From the NCBI GenBank assembly GCA_001464455.1, contig LNEI01000026.1, forward strand, positions 1 to 64,000: 64,000 nucleotides of DNA, given 5' to 3'. This DNA comes from Acidobacteria bacterium Ga0077534 (GTDB lineage Bacteria > Acidobacteriota > Blastocatellia > Pyrinomonadales > Pyrinomonadaceae). Positions within the stretch are counted from its first letter, which is position 1. Each line of letters opens with the position of its first letter. The position numbers were made by a program, and so were the translations under genes. The notes under the pieces are model-generated. The model had not been told where the DNA came from, searched no databases, and saw only the letters and a list, made by a program, of their open reading frames with translations. Shown here in pieces: positions 15,628-23,517 of this stretch.

Positions 15628-16194
15628 ATGCCAAGGATCTTAGCCCTAGCGGGCAGCTATCGCGAAAATTCGTTTAACAAGCGCGTTCTGGCGATCGCCG
15701 CCGATGGTGCCCGTGCTGCCGGGGCAGACGTGACGCTTATCGACCTTCGAGATTTTCCATTACCGATCTTTGATACAGATGCGGTCGAAAGAAACGGGTT
15801 TGACGCCCAAGCTCTGCGTCTGCAGGACATCATGAATGACCATGATGGGTTTCTGATCGCGTCGCCCGAGTATAACGGCGGCATTCCGGGCGGCTTTAAG
15901 AACGCGATCGACTGGGCTTCGCGGGCGAATGATAAATACAAGATGTACGGCCCGATCAAAGGCAAGACGGCGGCTTTGATCACCGCCTCGCCGGGGCAAT
16001 TTGGTGGGATTCGTTGCTTGGCGCATCTTCGCGGTGTCTTTACGATCATGGGCGTTCACGTATTGCCAATGGAGATCGCGGTCGGGTTTGTCAGTCAGAA
16101 GTTCGAAGTCGACAGCGGCGAGCTGACGGACGAGAAGACCAAGAGCTTGCTCGAAAATCTTGGCGCGACCCTCGCGAATGTGTTAAAAACCTAG
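15628..16194 (+). CDS. NADPH-dependent FMN reductase-family flavoprotein
   Basis: 188 residues of flavodoxin-like fold. GSYRENSFNKR near the start binds the FMN phosphate, and SPEYNGGIPGGFKNAIDW is the conserved family signature (about residues 80-98). Members reduce quinones, azo dyes or chromate using NAD(P)H. The gene is followed 15 nt later by an AraC-type regulator, probably co-transcribed. Confidence 0.9.
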   Translation: MPRILALAGSYRENSFNKRVLAIAADGARAAGADVTLIDLRDFPLPIFDTDAVERNGFDAQALRLQDIMNDHDGFLIASPEYNGGIPGGFKNAIDWASRANDKYKMYGPIKGKTAALITASPGQFGGIRCLAHLRGVFTIMGVHVLPMEIAVGFVSQKFEVDSGELTDEKTKSLLENLGATLANVLKT

Positions 16195-16209
16195 AACGCG
16201 GTTTTTACG

Positions 16210-17028
16210 ATGATATTTCGGGCACACATACCCAGATTCCCGCTCGGCCAGTTTGTCGAGGTGATCATCTATTACGAAGGCGTCCAGCACACGCACAAGG
16301 TCGATCGCTTTCTGCCGAATGGCGACACCGAGATCCTGATCGATTTTCACGACGCTCCACAGTACATCTACGACAACGAAAGTCTCAAAGAGATCCAGGC
16401 TTGCAATCACGTTTGGGCTTCGGGATTTCGTACCGAGCCGATCACGATCCCTTCCGGAACCGACGCGGCGATGATGGTGATCGCTTTCAAAAAAGGCATG
16501 GCTGCGCCGTTTTTCCCGTTCCCTATGGGAGAAATTGCGGATAGTGTGGTCGATGCCGATCTGGTCTGGGGAACTGATTTTGGTTTGCTTCGCGAGCAGT
16601 TGCTGGCAACCAAAGACGTCGACGAGCGGTTCCGCATCGTCGAGGATTTCCTAATTCGTGAGTTCCAATCCCAAATGGCGATAAACCCCTGCGTGGCTTT
16701 CGCAGTCGAGGAAATGACTACGCATCCCGATGCCGTGAGCATCGCCCGGATGAATGAAAAGATCGGCTACTCACAAAAGCATTTCACCGACATGTTCCGC
16801 CGACAGGTCGGCGTGACGCCGAAATCGTATCTAAAGATAATGCGCTTCCAAAAGGCCGTCCGTACCATCGACGCCGCCGACAACATCGATTGGGGCCAAA
16901 TCTCGCTCGAATGCGGCTTTTACGACCAGTCACACTTCATCAACGATTTCAAGCACTTCGCCGGCTTCACGCCCGAGCAGTACGCTAAGATCCATACGAA
17001 TTATCAGAACTACATTCCGGTTGGTTGA
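16210..17028 (+). CDS. AraC-family transcriptional regulator
   Basis: 272 residues. The N-terminal half (FRAHIPRFPLGQFVE, then a DAPQYIYD segment) looks like the sensor domain found in AraC regulators of the DUF6597 type. The C-terminal half has the double HTH: IGYSQKHFTDMFRRQVGVTPKSY and ISLECGFYDQSHFINDFKHFAGFTPEQY. It lies 15 nt after the FMN reductase, and may regulate it and the DUF genes that follow. The ligand is unknown. Confidence 0.9.
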   Translation: MIFRAHIPRFPLGQFVEVIIYYEGVQHTHKVDRFLPNGDTEILIDFHDAPQYIYDNESLKEIQACNHVWASGFRTEPITIPSGTDAAMMVIAFKKGMAAPFFPFPMGEIADSVVDADLVWGTDFGLLREQLLATKDVDERFRIVEDFLIREFQSQMAINPCVAFAVEEMTTHPDAVSIARMNEKIGYSQKHFTDMFRRQVGVTPKSYLKIMRFQKAVRTIDAADNIDWGQISLECGFYDQSHFINDFKHFAGFTPEQYAKIHTNYQNYIPVG

Positions 17029-17175
17029 CCGTCCGTTATTGATTTGCGTTTCCTTGCGTACCTCGCGGGCGTTGCATGAAACCGCATTTATCACGAACAG
17101 ATCGCCAAGAGGCCGCAAGCAAAGCAGGTAATTTTTTTCCAATACATCTCGCTTGGCGTCGCGTAATCTCGCGAT

Positions 17176-17580
17176 ATGGAAAACTTTTACATCAATCACA
17201 TTGCCGTCCTGGTTTGCGCATTGATGAGTCTCGTTATCGGCGGGCTCTGGTGGTCACCTCTGTTGTTTGCCAAAGCGTGGCAGCGCGAAACTGGGCTGAG
17301 CGACGACCAATTGAAACAGATGAATCCGGCAAAGACCTTCGGACTGACATTTATGCTTGCCTATCTAGCGTCGTACAATCTGGCGTTCTTTCTCGGTGAC
17401 GGCGGTACAACGTGGAAATGGGGCATCACGGCCGGTTTGCTCGCAGCGTTCTGGGCGATCGCGATGTATGTGATCATCAGCTTGTTCGAACAACGCTCGC
17501 TCAAGCACATTCTGATAAACTGCGGCTACATCGCGGTCTACTTTGCGGCGATCGGGTTTATTCTTGGAGTTTGGAGGTAG
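17176..17580 (+). CDS. DUF1761 membrane protein
   Basis: 134 residues with four hydrophobic helices. The WWSPLLFAKAW motif after the first helix and the LSDDQLKQM loop are features of DUF1761. Function unknown. Downstream lies a purine-rich tract (repeated GGAAAAG/GTGAAAAAG units) whose complement-like CCACTTTTCC copies follow, giving an imperfect stem before the next gene. Confidence 0.85.
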   Translation: MENFYINHIAVLVCALMSLVIGGLWWSPLLFAKAWQRETGLSDDQLKQMNPAKTFGLTFMLAYLASYNLAFFLGDGGTTWKWGITAGLLAAFWAIAMYVIISLFEQRSLKHILINCGYIAVYFAAIGFILGVWR

Positions 17581-17674
17581 AAGGTGGAAAAGGGCAAAAG
17601 GTAAAAAGTGAAAAAGTTGTCGCGGTCCCGTAATAACTTTTCCACTTTTCCACTTTTCTGTTTAACAAAGCATC

Positions 17675-18247
17675 ATGGCACAGAAAACATCAGGTGAATT
17701 TGAAAAGGAATTTATGGACGGGCTCAACAGCTCGACTGGCAAAGATCTTGGTACATGGCTGAAGATACTTGACTCGTTCAACAGCAAAAAGCGAAACGAG
17801 GTTATTGCGTGGTTAAAGGACGAACACAAGTTCAATCATATGCACGCCTCGCTGCTCGCTGGTATTCACGCCAATGGCGGCAAGCCGGTTTACGGAAGCA
17901 CGGATAGCCTGCTCGACGACCAGTTCGCAAAGGCCGCGGACATGCGGCCACTGTACGGGGCGTTCGTAGCGTTCATCGCAAAGAATTTTCCAAACGCGAC
18001 TTTCTTGCCGAAAAAGACCTATGTTTCGGTACTCGAAAATCGCGAATTCGCAGCTGTAAATATCAAGAAGGCTGAGCTCAGGATCGGCCTCGACCTCGGC
18101 GACCGGCCGTTCGACGAGAAGGTCGAAAAAGCCAAACTTACCGGTCCGATGCCGCGGATCTCGCACATGGTTGTGGCAACGGACGATAGTCGATTTGATG
18201 TGGAACTGGTCGAGTTGCTGAGGCAATCGTATTCGCGATGTCACTAA
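17675..18247 (+). CDS. DUF4287/DUF5655 domain protein
   Basis: 190 residues. Residues about 15-70 (TGKDLGTWLKILD, KKRNEVIAWLKDEHKFNHMHA) match DUF4287, and the rest (DMRPLYGAFVAFIAK, VSVLENREFAAV) matches the DUF5655 type that is often fused to it. Cytoplasmic, function unknown. Part of a plus-strand run of small metabolic or unknown genes after the AraC regulator. Confidence 0.8.
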   Translation: MAQKTSGEFEKEFMDGLNSSTGKDLGTWLKILDSFNSKKRNEVIAWLKDEHKFNHMHASLLAGIHANGGKPVYGSTDSLLDDQFAKAADMRPLYGAFVAFIAKNFPNATFLPKKTYVSVLENREFAAVNIKKAELRIGLDLGDRPFDEKVEKAKLTGPMPRISHMVVATDDSRFDVELVELLRQSYSRCH

Positions 18248-18263
18248 GAATTCAAGGTACATC

Positions 18264-19205
18264 ATGATCAAACTAGCAGCTCTATTTTCAATTCTTCTTC
18301 TAGCGTCGAGCATCAACGCTCAGCCCGCGAGTTACAAGATCGCCTTCAACACCCTCGAAGACTCAAAAGCTGATGATTACGACATTTACACGATGAACCT
18401 CGACGGCTCGGGCGAAAAGAACATTACAAAGAACAAAGATGTCGCGTGGACCTATTATGCGTGGAAAGACCGTTTGTTCTTCGTCAGCGATCGCGGAGCA
18501 TGTCGGCGCTGTTACTTTTTGCACGAATCGGACGCCGATGGCGCGAATCTAAAGAAGGTCAGCAATCTTCAGCTCGAAGACTCGTGGCTAGGTGCGAGAG
18601 ACGACGGCAAAGAACTGGTCGTTTCCGGTCGGATCGATACGCGCGTGCGTTTTCAGCTTTTTATCGTCGATCGGGAGACAGGACAATACAGACAATTGAC
18701 TTACGAACCTGCGGCTGCGTTTCGCGATCCGAGCTTTTCGCCGGACGGAAAGCAGATCATCTACGTTTACAAAAAGAACCGCACCGACCGCTCAGAGATC
18801 GAAGAGCTTTACATAATGAACGCCGATGGCTCAAACCGCCGCAAACTGACCACCTATCCAAAGGACGACCCGCTCGGCAAAGATCCCGGCTACCACGTCG
18901 GGCCGCCGCATTGGAATGCGAAGTACAAGTTCATCACTTACCAATCAAATCAGGCTGGCAAACAAAGCATCTACGCCGTCACGCCCGATGGCAAAAAGCA
19001 ATGGAAGTTGACCGACAGCAAACTCGACGAAGGCTGGCACGACTGGTCGCCCGACGGCGAGTGGCTTGCGTTTGACAGCCGCGACCCAGCGACCGGCAGA
19101 TATGAGGTTTATGTAATGAATTACAAGACCAAAGAAACCAAAAATATCACGGGCGGCAGCCCTTTGAAATACCATCAGGCACCAGTTTTCGTCATCGCCA
19201 GATAG
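18264..19205 (+). CDS. TolB-like PD40 beta-propeller, exported
   Basis: 313 residues with a signal peptide (LAALFSILLLASSINAQ). Repeated PD40 units are visible: YDIYTMNLDGSGEKNIT, PSFSPDGKQIIYVY, LYIMNADGSNRRKLT, SPDGEWLAFDSRD and YEVYVMNYKT, making a TolB-type six-bladed propeller. Probably periplasmic and involved in protein binding. There is no tol operon nearby, so a role in Tol-Pal is not implied. Starts 16 nt after the DUF4287 gene. Confidence 0.85.
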   Translation: MIKLAALFSILLLASSINAQPASYKIAFNTLEDSKADDYDIYTMNLDGSGEKNITKNKDVAWTYYAWKDRLFFVSDRGACRRCYFLHESDADGANLKKVSNLQLEDSWLGARDDGKELVVSGRIDTRVRFQLFIVDRETGQYRQLTYEPAAAFRDPSFSPDGKQIIYVYKKNRTDRSEIEELYIMNADGSNRRKLTTYPKDDPLGKDPGYHVGPPHWNAKYKFITYQSNQAGKQSIYAVTPDGKKQWKLTDSKLDEGWHDWSPDGEWLAFDSRDPATGRYEVYVMNYKTKETKNITGGSPLKYHQAPVFVIAR

Positions 19206-19266
19206 GCGGCTTTGAATCCAAGGCTAGTCAGGCGTAGAATTTTCTTGTCCAAGAGAAACTCATACG

Positions 19267-20172
19267 ATGACGAACTTTCCAGAGATGCCGCTCGACGCTT
19301 GGCGGCCGACCAAGAACACACTCCATCTGTATTTGCAGATCGTTGGCAAGATCCGGCTCGCGATGCACCCACGTGTAAATCATTGGTGGCATGTGCCGTT
19401 TTACGTTAGTCCGCGGGGGCTGACCACGCGGGCGATCCCGCACGAGGGCGGGAGCTTTGAGATCGAGTTCGATTTTCACGATCACGAACTGAAGATCCGC
19501 ATGAGCGATGGGCGCATAGAGGATTTTGCTCTATACGACGGACTAAGCGTTGCCGATTTTTACGCCAGCGTTTTTGCGAATCTCACAAAGCTTGGCCTTG
19601 AACTCGCGATCAAAGCTCTGCCGTACGAGGCCCCGTCGACTACGCCTTTTGCCGAGGACCATGAGAACAAATCTTACGACAAGGATCAGGTCGAGCGGTT
19701 TCACAAGATATTGGTCGCGGTCGATGACATTTTTCAGGAATTCCGCGGCCGTTTTACCGGTAAATCAACACCCGTTCACCTCTTCTGGCACAGCTTTGAC
19801 CTCGCGTTGACGCGGTTTTCGGGTAATGCGGCACCGCCGATACCCGAGGCCAATATGGTCACGCGTGAGGCGTATTCGCATGAGGTTATCAGCTTCGGAT
19901 TCTGGTTCGGCGACGACAAAGAGGGCAGCATTGCGGCCCCGGCGTTTTATTCATACACTGCTCCAAAACCTGACGGATTAGAAAATGAGCCATTACAGCC
20001 TGCTACCGCATTCTGGACACCCGACGGCGGCATGGCTTTGCTGAAGTACGACGATGTTCGAACAAGTTCCGATGCGAAACAGCAGGTGCTCGATTTTCTC
20101 GAGTCGACGTATCAAGCCGGTGCAAAGCTTGCGAAATGGGATGTAGATGGCTTTCGAGCAACGGCTCGGTAA
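19267..20172 (+). CDS. DUF5996 family protein
   Basis: 301 residues, no signal peptide. The opening MPLDAWRPTKNTLHLYLQIVGKIRLA and the HWWHVPFYVSPRGLTT segment are hallmarks of DUF5996, as is PVHLFWHSFDLALTRFSG in the second half. Function unknown; the conserved His/Trp pattern could indicate a binding site. It follows the TolB-like gene on the same strand. Confidence 0.85.
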   Translation: MTNFPEMPLDAWRPTKNTLHLYLQIVGKIRLAMHPRVNHWWHVPFYVSPRGLTTRAIPHEGGSFEIEFDFHDHELKIRMSDGRIEDFALYDGLSVADFYASVFANLTKLGLELAIKALPYEAPSTTPFAEDHENKSYDKDQVERFHKILVAVDDIFQEFRGRFTGKSTPVHLFWHSFDLALTRFSGNAAPPIPEANMVTREAYSHEVISFGFWFGDDKEGSIAAPAFYSYTAPKPDGLENEPLQPATAFWTPDGGMALLKYDDVRTSSDAKQQVLDFLESTYQAGAKLAKWDVDGFRATAR

Positions 20173-20233
20173 ATAATTTCGAACTGATCTCAGACTTCTC
20201 TGCATCATAAAGAAAAATTTTTGGAGGATATCT

Positions 20234-21087
20234 ATGCGATCGTTTCTTTGCGTTGTAATTATTAGTTTGTTTGCTCTCTCTGCCTTCGGGCAAGAGCTGA
20301 AGGTCCCGGTCCTTAGCCCGTTGAGCGAAGTTACTCAGGAGGTTGGACTGACGCAGGTCAAGCTTAGCTATGCTCGTCCGAGTGCTAAGGGCCGAAAGGT
20401 CTTTGGGGATCTCGTTCCGTTTGGCGAAGTTTGGCGAACTGGTGCGAATGCCTCGACCAAACTCACGTTTTCGGAGGACGTTAAGATCGAAGGAAACGCG
20501 CTCAAGGCCGGGACTTACGCGCTCTACTCGATCCCCGGCGAAAAAGACTGGACTATCATTATTCATACCAACACTCGTCATCGTTCGATCGCTGGTGATG
20601 TTTACAAACCTGCCGAAGACGCTTTCCGCTTCAAAGTGCCGAGCGGCAAGACTTCGAATTACGTCGAAACGTTTACGATCGCGTTTGGCGATATCACCAC
20701 AAATTCGCTCAAGGTCGCCCTCGCCTGGGAGAATACCGAGGTCAAGTTCAGGATCGATTTTGACGTCGATGCTGGTGTCGATAAACAGATCGCCGCTCTG
20801 GCAACCGCTCCAACCGGAATGAGTCACGGTGCCCAATTCCTGGCGGCCGAATACTACCTGCACAACAACAAGAACTCAACAAAGCCGACGAATGGATCAA
20901 GTCGGCGATGGAAAAGAGTGCCAAGAACTCACGCTACGGCCTGCTGCGAGCAAAGATCCTCGCGAAAGCAGGAAAACGCGATGAGGCTCTAAAGGTAGTC
21001 GCCGAAGCCAACGCCTGGGCGAAAGAAGCCAAAAACGCTAACTACGTCGAGCAGACGCAGCAGTTCTGGGATTCGATAAAGAACTAG
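20234..21087 (+). pseudogene. DUF2911 exported protein with frameshifted C-terminus
   Basis: ATG 20234 with GGAGG upstream starts an exported protein (signal peptide ending SAFGQ) whose first about 210 residues are a typical DUF2911 domain (LSYARPSAKGRKVFGDLVPFG, WRTGANASTKLTF). After residue 213 (HNNK) the frame changes: the ORF runs out at 20992 with an abnormal Arg/Ser-rich tail, while the next frame reads LNKADEWIKSAMEKS onward, a TPR-like tail ending at TAG 21085-21087. One missing base near 20870-20874 explains it. Either a real recent mutation or a sequencing/assembly error. The tail stop overlaps the convergent dehydrogenase stop. Confidence 0.8.
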
Positions 21088-22133
21088 TCCGATCCGATCG
21101 CCATATCGATGACGGTTACTCCCACCGTCTTATCTTCGTTCATTTCCATCAGTGCAGCCGCTCCGGCTTCGAGTGAGACCACTTTTCCGATCAGCTTGCC
21201 AGGGTCGAGTTGGCCCATGGCGATCATTTTTAGCATTTCATCATAGCGGTAAGCCTGCATTCCGTGGCTGCCGATGATCTCGAGTTCGCGGCCGATGATC
21301 TTATCAACGGGAACAGGCGAGGAATGAAAGCCCGATTCCATTATCCCGATCTGAATGTGCTTGCCGCGTTTGCGTAAGGATGAGATCGAGTTGAACAGCA
21401 GTTCGGGATGCCCGAGAGCGTCGATCGAGATGTGAGCACCGCCATCCGTGGCGTCGAGTATAGCCTCGACCGGGTTTCCGTACGTCGAATTAATGACCGT
21501 TTCGGCACCGAGTTCTCTCGCTAGCGTGAGTTTGTCCTCAGCGATGTCGATCGCGATGACCCTTGCTCCGAAAGCGGCGGCGATCATGATCGCGGAAAGG
21601 CCGACACCCCCGCATCCGTGGACCGCCACCCATTGTTCAGGCCTGACTTTTCCCTGATCGACCACGCCGCGAAATGAGGTTGCAAATCGACAGCCGAGGC
21701 TCGCCGCTGTCACCATATCGATCTCGTCCGGCAGGCGGACGAGATTACTGTCCGCATACTCGATCGCGACATACTCGGCAAAGCCGCCCCACGCCGTAAA
21801 TCCTGGCTGAAACTGCCGGTCGCAGACCTGCTGATCGCCAGCGAGGCACGGTTCGCAGGTGCCGCATCCGCATACGAAAGGCAGTGTCACCCGATCGCCG
21901 GGTTTGAAATTCAGGACCTCAGATCCAACTTCGATGATCTCGCCGGCAAGCTCGTGGCCAGGCACGTGCGGCAGGCGGATGTCAGGGTCATTATCCATCC
22001 ACCCATGCCAATCGCTGCGACAAACGCCGCAGGCACCGACCTTGAGAACGACACCCGTCGCCGAGGGCTTCGGGTCTATTACCGTCTCTATGTTTATCGG
22101 GCCTTGAAATTTTTCAAATAAAGCAGATCTCAT
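21084..22133 (-). CDS. Zinc-dependent medium-chain alcohol dehydrogenase
   Basis: 349 residues. [11 protein letters not shown] and [12 protein letters not shown] give catalytic zinc ligands; the structural zinc site has the four-Cys cluster [17 protein letters not shown] (about residues 90-107). The Rossmann motif [13 protein letters not shown] (about 174-186) binds NAD(P). The substrate is not clear; closest in feel to the alcohol/threonine/sorbitol dehydrogenase group. Transcribed away from the peptidoglycan-binding gene, sharing a short divergent region with a palindrome. Confidence 0.92.
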   Translation of the reverse strand: MRSALFEKFQGPINIETVIDPKPSATGVVLKVGACGVCRSDWHGWMDNDPDIRLPHVPGHELAGEIIEVGSEVLNFKPGDRVTLPFVCGCGTCEPCLAGDQQVCDRQFQPGFTAWGGFAEYVAIEYADSNLVRLPDEIDMVTAASLGCRFATSFRGVVDQGKVRPEQWVAVHGCGGVGLSAIMIAAAFGARVIAIDIAEDKLTLARELGAETVINSTYGNPVEAILDATDGGAHISIDALGHPELLFNSISSLRKRGKHIQIGIMESGFHSSPVPVDKIIGRELEIIGSHGMQAYRYDEMLKMIAMGQLDPGKLIGKVVSLEAGAAALMEMNEDKTVGVTVIDMAIGSD

Positions 22134-22139
22134 CTCTTT

Positions 22140-22156
22140 CTAACGTAGAACGTTAG
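22140..22156. promoter_or_regulatory. 17-bp palindrome in a divergent promoter region
   Basis: CTAACGT-AGA-ACGTTAG is a perfect 7-3-7 palindrome. It sits just upstream of the dehydrogenase ATG and 12 bp from the -35 of the divergent gene, a good position for an operator acting on either gene. Confidence 0.5.
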
Positions 22157-22168
22157 CCTAAAAAAGGC

Positions 22169-22197
22169 TTGACACAAAACTGAAATCCGCTGATAAT
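22169..22197 (+). promoter_or_regulatory. Sigma-70-type promoter
   Basis: TTGACA (22169-22174), a 17-nt spacer and GATAAT (22192-22197) form a near-consensus promoter for the peptidoglycan-binding protein, leaving a leader of about 90 nt. Confidence 0.7.
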
Positions 22198-22293
22198 TTG
22201 AGCATTCGAAAATTAACATTACGGTGCGTTTACAGGACTTTCCACGTCCATCGGGTAGGCCTCTCATGCTCCGTGAAATAAAAGGAGAAACTC

Positions 22294-23004
22294 ATGTTTA
22301 AGAAGATATTGGTTGTGTTCTCGCTCTCGCTCGCCATGGCATTTGGTGCCTATGGTCAAGGAACTTCTTCAACGGCCAGCACGGCAAAGGCGGCCGAGCC
22401 AGCCAAGAAAGCGCCTGTTTTTAGGCCGACCAAAGATCAGATCAGAGAAGTCCAGACAATGCTCAAGGACAAAAAGTTATACACCGGCGAAGCCAGCGGA
22501 ACATATAACAACGACACCCGTTCGGGGATCAAGGTCTTTCAAAAGGATAACGGCCTCGCTCAGACCGGTACGCTCAATCGTGCTACGCTCGAAAAATTTG
22601 GCGTCGAGTTGACCGAAACACAGAAGGCATCGCCGGTGCTTGATAGCTCATTTGCCAAACCCGAAAGTGAATCAAAAACAGAGAAAGCATCTTCAACGGC
22701 CTCGAAAACGACCAAATCATCGTCAACCGGGCCAAAACGGCCTGCTCCATTCCGTGCGAATGCCGACCAGATCAAGGCTGTGCAAAAGCTGATGAAGGAT
22801 GGCAAAATGTACGCTGGTGAAGAGACCGGAAAGCTCGACGATGCGACGCGAGAAGCCCTCGGCAAATATCAGGAGGCGAACGGACTCAAAGTCACAAAAA
22901 CTCTCAACGCTGTAACTCTCGAAAAAATGGGCATTGCATTGACCGACGCACAGAAACAGAATGTTGCCGCCCAGGCAGCGTATGACGAATCGCGCAAGAA
23001 TTAA
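22294..23004 (+). CDS. Exported protein with two peptidoglycan-binding domains
   Basis: 236 residues: signal peptide (LVVFSLSLAMAFGAYGQ), then two PG_binding_1-like three-helix domains at about 48-105 and 155-215. They are near-copies of each other (DQIREVQTMLKDKKLYTGE and DQIKAVQKLMKDGKMYAGE), separated by a Ser/Thr/Lys-rich linker. It probably binds cell-wall glycan in the periplasm; no catalytic domain is attached. AAAGGAG precedes ATG 22294 and a consensus promoter lies upstream. Confidence 0.88.
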   Translation: MFKKILVVFSLSLAMAFGAYGQGTSSTASTAKAAEPAKKAPVFRPTKDQIREVQTMLKDKKLYTGEASGTYNNDTRSGIKVFQKDNGLAQTGTLNRATLEKFGVELTETQKASPVLDSSFAKPESESKTEKASSTASKTTKSSSTGPKRPAPFRANADQIKAVQKLMKDGKMYAGEETGKLDDATREALGKYQEANGLKVTKTLNAVTLEKMGIALTDAQKQNVAAQAAYDESRKN

Positions 23005-23027
23005 CCAACTAATTTTCAAAGAACCGG

Positions 23028-23054
23028 AGCGGCGGGCGTTCTTGCTTGCCGCTT
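23028..23054 (+). terminator. Possible weak terminator
   Basis: AGCGGC (23028-23033) pairs with GCCGCT (23048-23053) before TTAT. The T-tract is short and the next start codon is only 13 nt downstream. Confidence 0.35.
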
Positions 23055-23066
23055 TATCAATTTAAG

Positions 23067-23492
23067 ATGAAAAAACTGCTTCTTATCACCGTCGTTCTTC
23101 TCGCTGCTGTATCGTTAAATGCTCAGAAACCCGAGGTCGAGATCCGCAAAATAATGGACGCGCAGGCTGCGGCGTGGAATCGGGCTGATATCGAGGCGTT
23201 CATGGATATTGGTTACTGGAAGTCCGAAAAGCTCAAATTTGTCTCCGGTGACAAGATCACGCTCGGCTGGCAGCAGACGCTTGATAATTACAAAAAGACC
23301 TACGGAACAGGAGCCGCGATGGGCAAGCTGACGTTTTCCGATCTCGACATAACCGTTCTTTCAAAGGACGCGGCATTTGTCATCGGCAGTTGGTCGCTGT
23401 CACGTGAGAAAGACAACCCGAAAGGGAAATTCACTCTGCTTTTCCGAAAGCTCAAAGAAGGCTGGCGGATCGTTGCAGATCACTCGAGTTGA
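23067..23492 (+). CDS. Exported SnoaL/DUF4440-like protein
   Basis: 141 residues from ATG 23067, where the signal peptide MKKLLLITVVLL begins; the ORF track starts 7 codons earlier. The mature part is a compact NTF2-like fold: IRKIMDAQAAAWNRADIEAFMDIGYW, then a strand pair ending LLFRKLKEGWRIVADHSS. This is the DUF4440/SnoaL pattern. Role unknown; such proteins are small ligand-binding or isomerase-like folds. Confidence 0.8.
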   Translation: MKKLLLITVVLLAAVSLNAQKPEVEIRKIMDAQAAAWNRADIEAFMDIGYWKSEKLKFVSGDKITLGWQQTLDNYKKTYGTGAAMGKLTFSDLDITVLSKDAAFVIGSWSLSREKDNPKGKFTLLFRKLKEGWRIVADHSS

Positions 23493-23517
23493 GTGCCGGC
23501 CCGATCCGCCATTGTTC

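Noticed and set aside
20003-20863. 286-aa minus ORF across the DUF5996/DUF2911 genes
   Set aside because: It spans two genes that carry clear family motifs on the plus strand, and has no recognisable domain.
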